Positions 17,258 to 25,413 of a DNA stretch of 64,000 nt are shown here, piece after piece. The position numbers and the translations under genes were made by a program. The notes beneath the pieces were generated by a model. That model searched no databases, was not told the DNA's origin, and saw only the letters and a list, made by a program, of their open reading frames with translations. Numbering within the stretch: position 1 is the stretch's first letter; every line of letters begins with the position of its first letter. Source of the DNA: Ohtaekwangia sp. (GTDB lineage Bacteria; Bacteroidota; Bacteroidia; Cytophagales; Cyclobacteriaceae); NCBI GenBank assembly GCA_021155195.1, contig JAJNPV010000030.1, positions 1-64,000 on the forward strand, in the 5' to 3' direction.

Positions 17258-18573
17258 AGCGATTTGTTTACGGATTGATCTTCTAATAACCCTCTCTCTT
17301 CGGCTGTTTCATATATTGGAATAATGGGGAGAACCCTTACTAAGAGCGTAATAATTAATAGGGCACTCGCCAATGTTGCTGCCGTAATCATCCACTCCAT
17401 CCAGGTGGGTGAATAGTGACGCCACGCCTCCGGCACACCCTCAATGGGCAGGAAAGGATGGCTGAGCGTAGGGATAACAATCAGGTAACGTTTCCACCAT
17501 GCGCAAGCCATCACAGCAAGAGATACAATAAATAATGGGAGTGGTTTTCTTCCTCCCCTGAACAACATGACGATGACAGGAAGAACAAGCCCACCAATAA
17601 TCACAACCCAGAATAACCAGGCATATTCTCCAGTGAATAAACTTCGAAGATGAGTTGCTTCCTCTTCAGTAGATTTATAAACGGGCATCAGGTATTCATT
17701 GATGTTGAAGTATAAATACAATAAGCTGAGCATGACCAAAATTTTTCCCATTAAATCAAAATGATGGTCAGTGATGTAATTCTCTAAGTTGTAGGTCTTG
17801 CGCAGTACATACATAACTACGATCACTGCGCTTGACCCGGCAACGAAAGCACCCGCCACGAAGTAAGGACCGAAATTGGTGCTGTCCCAGCCGGGGCGAT
17901 ACGTGGTTTCAAACAGCCATGCAGTAACGGTGTGGATGGCAAACGCCACGGGGATAATCAATACCGATAGCACTTTTATGGACCTAGAATAAATCTTTGT
18001 TTGCTTTTTATTGCCAGTCCAGTTCAGCGAAAGCACCCGATACCATTTGGTCAACCTTGTATTCTTATCAAAATATTTGCTGAGGATTGTGAAGTCGGGT
18101 AATAGCGGGTAATACAGAAATAAAATACTTAGCACCAGGTACGTGCTGATCACAATCACGTCCCAGATAATGGGAGATTGAAGTCTGCCATGAACAAACA
18201 AGTTCAATACTCTATCCGGTCGTCCCATGTCAATGATAATGGCTAAACCAGCCATGATGATGGCAGCGACAGCGATGATCTCTGCAATGCGTGTAAGCGG
18301 TGTGCTCCAATGTACATCAGACAATCGCAGAATGGCGGTGATCAACGAACCTACCAGGCTCACGGCAACAAAGAAGACAAAATTGGAAATGTAAATTCCC
18401 CATAGCGCGTAATCCCTCATCCCGGTGATTCCCAGACCCTGTCTCAGTTGTTGAGTGTACGCGTACAATCCGAGAAGAATAATGATTATAAGAAAAGCGA
18501 CCCATGCGTTTCCCTTCCAACTAAATTTTTTCGGTGCCAGATCATTTATCATTTTATCGTAGGCAGTGTTCAT
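17254..18573 (-). CDS. NrfD/PsrC-type membrane subunit (quinone-interacting)
   Basis: The 439-residue inner-membrane protein has about eight to ten hydrophobic helices, beginning near residue 28 (FLIIIILLGLYAYTQ), and long periplasmic/cytoplasmic loops. It shows features of NrfD/PsrC/ActC proteins: an early GLGITGMRDYALWGIYISNF segment and a helix with RPDRVLNLF. Such subunits exchange electrons between the quinone pool and an associated Fe-S protein. The preceding gene encodes exactly such an Fe-S protein and overlaps by 4 bases, supporting a two-subunit membrane redox module. The molybdopterin or haem catalytic subunit usually encoded beside them is absent. Confidence 0.85.
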   Translation of the reverse strand: MNTAYDKMINDLAPKKFSWKGNAWVAFLIIIILLGLYAYTQQLRQGLGITGMRDYALWGIYISNFVFFVAVSLVGSLITAILRLSDVHWSTPLTRIAEIIAVAAIIMAGLAIIIDMGRPDRVLNLFVHGRLQSPIIWDVIVISTYLVLSILFLYYPLLPDFTILSKYFDKNTRLTKWYRVLSLNWTGNKKQTKIYSRSIKVLSVLIIPVAFAIHTVTAWLFETTYRPGWDSTNFGPYFVAGAFVAGSSAVIVVMYVLRKTYNLENYITDHHFDLMGKILVMLSLLYLYFNINEYLMPVYKSTEEEATHLRSLFTGEYAWLFWVVIIGGLVLPVIVMLFRGGRKPLPLFIVSLAVMACAWWKRYLIVIPTLSHPFLPIEGVPEAWRHYSPTWMEWMITAATLASALLIITLLVRVLPIIPIYETAEERGLLEDQSVNKSL

Positions 18574-19526
18574 GGCTCTTGTGGTTTATCGACTGATTGA
18601 AACTCAGTGTAATTCTTCAGACCTTCTTCAAAATCAACAATCCGGTCGCTTGGAGGCAGGTAGTATACGCTGGGTTCTGTGCCCAAACTTTCCATCAACC
18701 GGTAGCCGGCCCTGTCTTTTAAAAGTTTACTCAGTTTGAAGGATTGGCCGCTGCCGTTGGTCACGGTGTCTTCATACATATCGCCAAAACTGAACACATC
18801 ATTCGGGCAAGCGCTCACACAATGAGGCAACTCACCTTTGTCAATCATGTGCGGGCAGAAGTCACATTTATCTACCGTACCTTTTTGACTGGGTACTCCT
18901 GCATAGTCAGGCGTATATGCTGTTTGTTCCACTGCATCACCCTGCCAGGGGTCAGACCAATTGAATACCCTAACCGAATACGGGCAAGCTGCCATACAAA
19001 ATCTACAGCCAATGCACCGGTTATTGTCAATCAACACAATACCATCTCTTCGCTTGAACGTGGCATCAACCGGGCAAACCTTCACACAGGCAGGCTCATC
19101 GCAATGCTGACATAACGTTGGTTGCCAGTACGGTGCAGACTTTTCAGATTCCTGCATCTTATAGATTTTGATCCAGGCATTCTCTCCGGTGATGTAGTGG
19201 TTTTTGTTGCACGAGCTTTGACACTTTTTCGCATTGCGGCATTTGGCAAGGTCTACGACCATCACAAACTTTCGATTGGGAAAACCCTCGCGCGGATTGT
19301 AAGCCAATTTACTTTCATGAGCATGTTCCACAGCCGATGCGGGCACCTGCATCAATGTTCCGTCAGTTGACATCACCTCGATAGTCTCTTCAGAGTCCAG
19401 GCTTTCTGATTTACCAAATACTTTTGCAAGCAATGCCCCGCTTGCGACCGTGAGCAAACCAAATTTTAGACCTTGCTCCACAAAGTTGCGTCTCGACTTT
19501 TGTTGGTTATCTTTTTCGGGTTCCAT
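18570..19526 (-). CDS. NrfC-like 4Fe-4S ferredoxin with Tat signal
   Basis: The 318-residue protein has a Tat-like leader (SRRNFVEQG) and four cysteine groups: C-x5-C-x3-C near residues 95-105, then C-x2-C-x4-C-x3-C, C-x2-C-x2-C-x3-C and C-x2-C-x11-C-x3-C. The last three groups are normal for a four-cluster DmsB/NrfC protein; the first has three cysteines where four are usual (15 total). It would relay electrons between the NrfD-like subunit (4-base overlap) and cytochromes. The N-terminal region MSTDGTLMQVPASAVEHA resembles part of the small Tat protein encoded next door, which is 7 bases upstream in the operon. Confidence 0.88.
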   Translation of the reverse strand: MEPEKDNQQKSRRNFVEQGLKFGLLTVASGALLAKVFGKSESLDSEETIEVMSTDGTLMQVPASAVEHAHESKLAYNPREGFPNRKFVMVVDLAKCRNAKKCQSSCNKNHYITGENAWIKIYKMQESEKSAPYWQPTLCQHCDEPACVKVCPVDATFKRRDGIVLIDNNRCIGCRFCMAACPYSVRVFNWSDPWQGDAVEQTAYTPDYAGVPSQKGTVDKCDFCPHMIDKGELPHCVSACPNDVFSFGDMYEDTVTNGSGQSFKLSKLLKDRAGYRLMESLGTEPSVYYLPPSDRIVDFEEGLKNYTEFQSVDKPQEP

Positions 19527-19533
19527 GGTTTTC

Positions 19534-19803
19534 TTATTTCGTAAAGCCCTTGGGTTTTAGCCAACTCAACAGTGATTGATTTGACATTTTCTTTTCGATG
19601 ATCTTTGCATTATTAACTGCATCCCTTCTCACCTTCACTGCCTTGCCTTCGGATGTAAGCATGGTGACGAATTCATCGTCTTTATTTTGTTCGTCAACAG
19701 TTGTTTTGGCCAGCGGCTTTGCTACGGGCAAAAAGGGAAGCGCAAGACTGACTCCTAAGAATTTTCTTCGCGAGAAGGGAATGTTTTTAGAATCGGATTT
19801 CAT
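19534..19803 (-). CDS. Small Tat-secreted protein of the redox operon
   Basis: An 89-residue protein with a clear twin-arginine leader (FSRRKFLGVSLALPFLPVAKP) and no cysteines, so it binds no Fe-S cluster. The mature part contains VTMLTSEGKAVKVRRDAVNNA, which matches the motif M-x-(S/T)-(D/E)-G-x4-V-x3-AV-x2-A found just after the Tat leader of the NrfC-like protein. It ends in a basic helix (LLSWLKPKGFTK). A chaperone-like or accessory subunit that docks on the redox complex is a guess. It lies 12 bases after the DUF5777-like gene and 7 bases before the Fe-S gene. Confidence 0.65.
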   Translation of the reverse strand: MKSDSKNIPFSRRKFLGVSLALPFLPVAKPLAKTTVDEQNKDDEFVTMLTSEGKAVKVRRDAVNNAKIIEKKMSNQSLLSWLKPKGFTK

Positions 19804-19815
19804 ACATCATTAATT

Positions 19816-20655
19816 TTAGAAGTTCCATAGCCGATTAATATTGAACCCGATAAGGAATTCCTTTTCCGACAATTTGTTTTCGTTAAGAAAATAATTCGCC
19901 TGTGGCAGAATGCGATTGTAGTTGCCCACAAACACCTGGAAAATGTGTGAACTGGTAGCCATTTCAATTCCCAATGCGAGGCCTGGGTTGTTTGAGAATT
20001 CACCCAACGGTTGATTATAGTCAATCAGTATAGCGGTTGTTTCGCTGATGTTTGCTTTTCCTCCTATAGCAATAGCAAACAAGTTGTTTGATTGCGATGC
20101 GTCTACAATGTTGTAATGAGAAAAACTAGGAGCTACCTGAAGAGAAATCGATTGATTAAATCGTCTCATAATTAACAACTGACTGAAGTAAGAAAAGCGG
20201 TCAGAGTTTTTTGGAAAGAAGGAGGATTCCCGCGCATCAATCGCGGTGTTGCCATAGAAGGTTAAACTCAGCGGAATCTTTCCGGAACGGGTTTGACGAA
20301 GCAACCCGACTTTAATATTAAAATCCTGCAAGCGATAATCTTTGGTGGTTCCAAAACCAAGCGTTACGTTGTTTGAAACGGAATAGGCAAGCGCTATTCG
20401 TATATTGGAGGGGCCCCATATGCCGGCCAGGTCTTTGTTGCCGCTCTTTATTACACCAAACCGGTGCTGAATGTCGAACTGTAAAGTTTTCTTCGGATTG
20501 AGAACACCTGTAACGTTATCAATCAACCAGGCTCCCTGGAAAGCAGCGCGCTGAGGTTTGTCTTTTTTTTCTGAGAGTGAATCTGCTTCTTGCGCAAACA
20601 AGTTGAAGTTCAACAATGAAAGAAGAAGGAATAGAAATGTATGGTTGCGTTTCAT
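19816..20655 (-). CDS. DUF5777-like outer-membrane beta-barrel protein
   Basis: The 279-residue protein has a signal peptide (cleavage near LFAQEAD) and a mature beta-barrel with repeated strands (LQFDIQHRFGVI, IRIALAYSVSNNVTLGFG, SISLQVAPSFSHYN) that ends FNINRLWNF with the terminal aromatic of outer-membrane barrels. The opening AFQGAWLIDNVTGVLNPKKTLQFDIQHRFG is typical of DUF5777 proteins, often found next to cytochromes in Bacteroidota. The function is unknown; it may be a porin or an anchor for periplasmic electron carriers. It lies 21 bases after the cytochrome-domain lipoprotein gene. Confidence 0.75.
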   Translation of the reverse strand: MKRNHTFLFLLLSLLNFNLFAQEADSLSEKKDKPQRAAFQGAWLIDNVTGVLNPKKTLQFDIQHRFGVIKSGNKDLAGIWGPSNIRIALAYSVSNNVTLGFGTTKDYRLQDFNIKVGLLRQTRSGKIPLSLTFYGNTAIDARESSFFPKNSDRFSYFSQLLIMRRFNQSISLQVAPSFSHYNIVDASQSNNLFAIAIGGKANISETTAILIDYNQPLGEFSNNPGLALGIEMATSSHIFQVFVGNYNRILPQANYFLNENKLSEKEFLIGFNINRLWNF

Positions 20656-20676
20656 GATTGTAGATATTTAAGTCAG

Positions 20677-21069
20677 TTAATTATTGAGGGCACCTTCATC
20701 GATCCATTTCCGAATCAATGCAATGTTTAATGGGGATAGCGGTGTGGCCGGAGGCATGTTGTTGCCATCTTCGCTATTCCTTTCCAGCATTTCTATCAAC
20801 TCGCTCCCCTCTGAATCGCCAGGAATAATTCCTTCCTCATCGCCTTCCATCAATGAACTGTACGCAAAGCCCTCTCGTAAATCAGGCTCTGCAATAGCAG
20901 GATTATGACACCCTGCGCATTGTGCGTTTAGAATCGGCTGGATATCCAGCGCGAACGAAACATTGTCCTTTACAACAGGAAGTTCCTCTTCGAACTTATC
21001 GTTCTCGCAGGCACCGAAAAGGAGAAGGGCTCCTCCCAATGCAACAAAAAGTTTAATCGCCTTTTTCAT
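20677..21069 (-). CDS. Lipoprotein with cytochrome c-like haem domain
   Basis: A 130-residue protein. Its signal ends in a lipobox (LLFGAC, Cys at about residue 21), so it should be tethered to a membrane. The mature part carries one haem motif CAGCH near residue 54 and a MPP motif near residue 103 that may give the axial methionine. The pattern, with FALDIQPILNAQCAGCH and the C-terminal IRKWIDEGAL, matches the planctomycete-type cytochrome C domain. It is the first gene of the redox operon; an 80-base gap and a hairpin terminator (21135-21184) separate it from the Cus genes. Confidence 0.85.
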   Translation of the reverse strand: MKKAIKLFVALGGALLLFGACENDKFEEELPVVKDNVSFALDIQPILNAQCAGCHNPAIAEPDLREGFAYSSLMEGDEEGIIPGDSEGSELIEMLERNSEDGNNMPPATPLSPLNIALIRKWIDEGALNN

Positions 21070-21134
21070 AACTCGTTACGTTAGTTGAGACTTCAGATTT
21101 ATTGTTCATATACTTTCAAATGTTTCATCAAAAA

Positions 21135-21184
21135 AAGGTGGCGGATCTCTCACATATCCATCCCCTCCATCACACCGCCACCTT
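21135..21184 (-). terminator. Intrinsic terminator at the end of the Cus operon, overlapping the last codons of the adaptor gene
   Basis: A 10-bp perfect stem (AAGGTGGCGG at 21135-21144, CCGCCACCTT at 21175-21184) with a 30-nt loop is followed on the minus strand by a seven-T run. The upstream arm lies inside the adaptor reading frame (stop at 21150). It marks the boundary between the Cus genes and the redox operon. Confidence 0.7.
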
Positions 21185-22250
21185 GTTTTACTTTCCATGC
21201 ACTGTTTAATAAATAGGCACCGGATGTCACTACGCGGTCGCCTGCCATTAACCCACTTATGATTTCTACTTCGCGTTTGTTGCTGATACCCGTTTCAACC
21301 ATGCGTTGTTCAAACATGCCATCTGGCGTTTCAATCCAAACGGTAGTAAAATTCTCCAGTAGTAGCGCTGATTTTGGTATCACCAGCGTCTCTTTTCTGT
21401 TGCGTTTTAAGTAGACATAGGCCATTAAGCCAGGCTTATAATTTCCTTTCTGATTGCTAATCTTGATGCGCACCAGATTGATCTTTGTATTGTCTTCCAG
21501 TCGCGGATTATCGTACACGATCTCGCCTTTGATGCGTTCGCCCGGGAAAGCTTCAAACTCCACTTCAAGTGTCGGTGACTGTCTCAGGAAGTTGATCTCA
21601 CTGCTGTATAATTGGGCTTCGATCCATAAACTATTTAAGTCAGCCAGCCTGAACATGGGGCTACCGATCTCAGTGTATTCACCCTCTCGCACGAGCAATT
21701 CAGACAAGAACCCGCTGCGGTTGGAGTAGAAGGTGATCAGTGGAGAAATGCTTTTCGTTTTTTCAAGCTCATTGATTTGTTTTTCCGTCAGCGTCCAAAG
21801 TTCAAGGCGTCTCCGGGCTGCTTCGACCATTCTTTGGGTAATCTCTTTTTGTGTGGTTGCTTTTATATTTTCGTTGATGGCCAGCAGATATTCATTTTCG
21901 TATGACAGAAGTTCTTCGCTATAGATACTGTATAGAGGATCTCCGGTGTTCACATAGGTGCCGGGGTTGCGCACAAAAAGTTTATCGATCCGGCCCTTTA
22001 CGCGGGAGCTAACGATATTGATATTTCGTTCATCGACCGCAGCGGTGCCAATCAGTGTTGTCTCTTCAAAGATTGTTTTGATTTGTGCAGTGTCGATCTG
22101 AATATTAGCCACTATTCTTTCCTGTTCGGTTAACGAGAGCATCGCTTCATGCGCATCGCCATGTCCTTCGTGCGCTTGTTCTGGTTTCTTTCCACAGGAT
22201 GCTGAGAGAGCGAGAATTAATAGGGCGATATAAATCGTATTTCTTTGCAT
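21150..22250 (-). CDS. cusB: RND efflux periplasmic adaptor (CusB-type), second copy
   Basis: The 366-residue protein has a lipoprotein signal (ALSASC) followed by a His-rich stretch (HEGHGDAHEAM) and then the membrane-fusion-protein layout: barrel-sandwich domain (GRIDKLFVRNPGTYVNTGDPLYSIYS), helical hairpin, lipoyl half (SGFLSELLVREGEYTEIGSPMF), beta-barrel and membrane-proximal domains. The C-terminus is GGVMEGMDM. It links the CusA pump to an outer-membrane channel and can bind Cu(I)/Ag(I). It follows another adaptor by 3 bases; two adaptors of different sequence in tandem are unusual. No CusC/TolC gene is in this operon. Confidence 0.85.
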   Translation of the reverse strand: MQRNTIYIALLILALSASCGKKPEQAHEGHGDAHEAMLSLTEQERIVANIQIDTAQIKTIFEETTLIGTAAVDERNINIVSSRVKGRIDKLFVRNPGTYVNTGDPLYSIYSEELLSYENEYLLAINENIKATTQKEITQRMVEAARRRLELWTLTEKQINELEKTKSISPLITFYSNRSGFLSELLVREGEYTEIGSPMFRLADLNSLWIEAQLYSSEINFLRQSPTLEVEFEAFPGERIKGEIVYDNPRLEDNTKINLVRIKISNQKGNYKPGLMAYVYLKRNRKETLVIPKSALLLENFTTVWIETPDGMFEQRMVETGISNKREVEIISGLMAGDRVVTSGAYLLNSAWKVKQGGGVMEGMDM

Positions 22251-22253
22251 GAC

Positions 22254-23474
22254 TCACTCTGGTTTGACTAAACTTTCACGATCCATTAAGTACCCGGCAT
22301 CTAACGCCACTTCATCGTCTGCCTCCAATCCGCTCAACACAGTTACCCGTCCTTGCGAAACCGGACCAAGCCTCACGAACTGGATTTCTAAAATGTGAGT
22401 GCCCTCTTCAGTTTGCCCCACTTTTTTCCATACGGCCTGCCTGCCACCCAAATACAGAATGCTGGTGGCCGGCAAGGTCAACGACTCTTTTGTTTTTGGG
22501 TGGATAGTAGCCTCTAGTAGTGAATTGATACGTAGGCTTCTATTGACATTTGATAGATACACTCTTACCTGAATGAACTTCTGACCTGTGGCATATTGTG
22601 GCTCGATGTATCGCACAATAGTCTTGATTGGTTTATCAGGAACTAACTCACTCACCATTGTTACACTATCGTTCAGTGCTATTTCATCCTGATGAAGGTT
22701 ATCCACTGACAAAATACCCCACACCTCACGAAGATTATTGATCCAAAAGAGTGTCTGCCCTGGCGAAACGTATGCTCCTTCACGGATTGGTCCGGACGCT
22801 GAAGTTGTGGAAGATGAGGCCGGCTGTTTTTGCTGGGAACCTGAACCCATACCACCCCCCATCTTACTTCCTCCAGAAGAAGCCATCGCTGGTCCAGTAG
22901 AGGACATTTGGGTTGATGATGAATAAAAAATGTATCCATCATAGGCACTGTAGATGGAAAGCGTTAGGGATGCCTTGCCTGATTCTACAATCTGCTTTAT
23001 TTGAACATCGGTTATTCCCAGAAGTTTAAGTTTATGAGCAGCATGCTTTGGAAGTTCTCCCTCCGGGTCAACTTTGTGTGCATACAAAAGTTCTTCCTGA
23101 TACGTATTAAGATCCGGACTATATAAGTCAAGTATCTTATCACCTTTCCGTACAAATTGATTTTCATATTTCACATAAAGCTTTTCGATACGACCACCTA
23201 CCCGTGCAGATACCTGATTGCTCCTGCGTTCATCGAGGGTAATAAATCCATAGGCGTTAACCGGACCTGATTGAAGTTGCTTAACTGGCTTTACAAGGGC
23301 CTGGCTTGAAATAACTTTCCGGTTAGTTGGTTCCGCTGAAATGGAAAGAGCTTTTTGACTTGCTTCATCACCAGGTTGAGATCCTTGTTTGCCGTGCTCA
23401 TCATGCGATTCTTTTTTACACCCGTAAACGAGTATGGATAAGATGACCATTATATATAAAGTGATTTTTCCCAT
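22254..23474 (-). CDS. cusB: RND efflux periplasmic adaptor (CusB-type) with Met/Gly/Ser-rich insert
   Basis: A protein of about 406 residues; the ATG at 23474 (MGKITLY) is preferred over an upstream TTG. It has a lipobox (LVYGC), a His/Glu-rich start (KKESHDEHGKQ), then barrel-sandwich and lipoyl domains (RVGGRIEKLYVKYENQFVRKGD). Between about residues 185 and 230 there is an insert rich in Met, Ser and Gly (MSSTGPAMASSGGSKMGGGMG), a typical soft-metal-binding tract. The insert is followed by the second half of the lipoyl domain (REGAYVSPGQTLFWI). It would hand Cu(I)/Ag(I) to the CusA pump, whose C-terminal ORF ends 4 bases upstream. Confidence 0.85.
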   Translation of the reverse strand: MGKITLYIMVILSILVYGCKKESHDEHGKQGSQPGDEASQKALSISAEPTNRKVISSQALVKPVKQLQSGPVNAYGFITLDERRSNQVSARVGGRIEKLYVKYENQFVRKGDKILDLYSPDLNTYQEELLYAHKVDPEGELPKHAAHKLKLLGITDVQIKQIVESGKASLTLSIYSAYDGYIFYSSSTQMSSTGPAMASSGGSKMGGGMGSGSQQKQPASSSTTSASGPIREGAYVSPGQTLFWINNLREVWGILSVDNLHQDEIALNDSVTMVSELVPDKPIKTIVRYIEPQYATGQKFIQVRVYLSNVNRSLRINSLLEATIHPKTKESLTLPATSILYLGGRQAVWKKVGQTEEGTHILEIQFVRLGPVSQGRVTVLSGLEADDEVALDAGYLMDRESLVKPE

Positions 23475-23478
23475 GATG

Positions 23479-25413
23479 TTATTCTTCAATATCTAATACT
23501 TTGAGTGTTCCGGTTTTTTTCAATTCATATTCTCTGACCACCTGATAGAATACCGGCAGTACGACAAGCACGAAAATGGTAGAAGAGACCAGGCCGAACA
23601 CAAATGGTATGGCAATGGGCTTCATCACATCACTGCCTGTGCCTGTAGAGATGAGTATCGGGATTAATCCCAGGATGTTGGCCAATACGGTCATCAGCAA
23701 CGGCCTTACGCGGGGTACAGCGCCTTCGAAAATGGCATTGTGCAAGTCTTCCTTTTCAATGGACTGGTTTGTTTCTTTCTTACTCCCCACCAATCGCTTG
23801 ATGGAATCATTCATGTAGGCGATCATCAAAACACCCGTCTCTACGGCTACTCCGAACAAGGCAATAAATCCTACTGCTACGGCCACGGAAAAGTTTACGT
23901 TGTAGAAGTACAATGAATAGACTCCGCCAACCAATGCGACTGGTATGCCTACAAACACGATAATTACTTCACGGAATGTGTGGAACGTGATGTATAGAAT
24001 AATACCTATGACGAGTAGCGTGATCGGAATAATGATCATGAGACGCTTTTCTGCGCGCACTTGATTTTCGTATTGACCACTCCACTGGATGTAGTAGCCC
24101 TTGGGAAGTTTTTTAAATTGCTCATCGATTTTTGCTTTCGCTTCATTCACAACACTTCCCATATCACGTCCGCGTACATTAAACAACACCGTTCCGCGAA
24201 GTCTTGTGTTTTCCGAATTAATCATAGGCGGTCCTTCCTCTACCGTGATATCTGCCAGCACAGATAGCGGAACTACACCATACGAAGATGTTTGTACAGG
24301 TACGCGCTTGATCTCATCAAGATCATTTCGATAATCTTGTGCAAGTCTGACTGTAATGGTGAAACGCTCGCGTCCTTCAACCGTGTTGGTTAGGATCATA
24401 CCACCTAAAGCTGTTTCAATCACCATGTTTACATCTTCTATGCTGAGCGCATAGCGGGCAATTGCTTCGCGGTTGATTTTTATATTAAGGTATTTCCCCC
24501 CGGTGAGTTGCTCCAGGTAAAGATCAGTTAGTCCGTCAATACCCCTTAGTGCTTTTTCAATTTCTGCAGTGAGAATAAAAAGAGAGTCGAGGTTTGATCC
24601 GAACACTTTCACTCCAACATCGGTACGGATACCCGTAGAAAGCATATTGATCCGGTTTATAATTGGCTGGGTCCATCCGACCACCACTCCAGGGATACTG
24701 ACACGCTCGTCCATCTCCGCGATGAGTTTTTCCTTGGTCATTCCTTCTCTCCATTTTGATTTTGGTTTGAGCACCACAATGGTTTCAATCATCGCCATCG
24801 GAGAGTTGTCTGTAGCCGTATAGGCACGCCCTGCCTTGCCCAGCACATTTTCCACTTCAGGGATGCTTTTTAAAATCCTGTCCTGGATTTGAATGATGCG
24901 TTTGGCTTCAGCGTTGGAAACATCCGGGAGCGTTACGGGCATCATTAATAGGGAACCTTCGTCCAATTCCGGCATGAACTCGGTGCCCAGGTTGAGTACA
25001 AAAGGCGTGCTGCCGGCAACCAATACAAAGCAGATGGAAAGCGTTACATACTTGAATCGCTGGCAAAGACGTATAACCGGAGTATAGATTCTCACAAAGA
25101 AGTTTGACACCGGATTGCGGCTCTCCGGCACTAACCGCCCTTTTACAAATATCCTCGCAAGCATGGGTGATACGGTTATGGCTAACAAAGCGGCACCCAG
25201 CAGCGAAAATGTTTTCGTCAATACTAACGGAGTATATAATTTACCTTCCTGCCCTGTGAGAAAAAGAACCGGAGCAAATGAGACGATCATAATGATCACT
25301 GAGAAGAAGATGGATCGTCCAACCGTTTTGGATGATTCTTCAATAATGCTCACACGTTCTTCATCAGAAATTTCTTTGGTGTGACCTATCCGTTGCTTTT
25401 CAGTTGTTTTCAT
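23479..25413 (-). CDS. cusA: CusA-type heavy-metal RND pump, C-terminal half (split gene)
   Basis: A protein of about 644 residues starting at ATG 25413 (MKTTEKQRIGH), corresponding to RND residues from the loop after TM4 to the C-terminus: TM5-6, the second periplasmic porter part and TM7-12. The segment INMLSTGIRTDVGVKVFG matches CusA (Cu/Ag type) rather than CzcA (compare FNELISGVRQDVAVKIFG at 35981). The periplasmic cleft region and the TM helices are complete. The reading frame differs from that of the N-terminal half, and the two overlap by 14 bases. Both halves together have normal RND length. The gene is followed after 4 bases by the adaptor with the Met-rich insert. Confidence 0.85.
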   Translation of the reverse strand: MKTTEKQRIGHTKEISDEERVSIIEESSKTVGRSIFFSVIIMIVSFAPVLFLTGQEGKLYTPLVLTKTFSLLGAALLAITVSPMLARIFVKGRLVPESRNPVSNFFVRIYTPVIRLCQRFKYVTLSICFVLVAGSTPFVLNLGTEFMPELDEGSLLMMPVTLPDVSNAEAKRIIQIQDRILKSIPEVENVLGKAGRAYTATDNSPMAMIETIVVLKPKSKWREGMTKEKLIAEMDERVSIPGVVVGWTQPIINRINMLSTGIRTDVGVKVFGSNLDSLFILTAEIEKALRGIDGLTDLYLEQLTGGKYLNIKINREAIARYALSIEDVNMVIETALGGMILTNTVEGRERFTITVRLAQDYRNDLDEIKRVPVQTSSYGVVPLSVLADITVEEGPPMINSENTRLRGTVLFNVRGRDMGSVVNEAKAKIDEQFKKLPKGYYIQWSGQYENQVRAEKRLMIIIPITLLVIGIILYITFHTFREVIIVFVGIPVALVGGVYSLYFYNVNFSVAVAVGFIALFGVAVETGVLMIAYMNDSIKRLVGSKKETNQSIEKEDLHNAIFEGAVPRVRPLLMTVLANILGLIPILISTGTGSDVMKPIAIPFVFGLVSSTIFVLVVLPVFYQVVREYELKKTGTLKVLDIEE

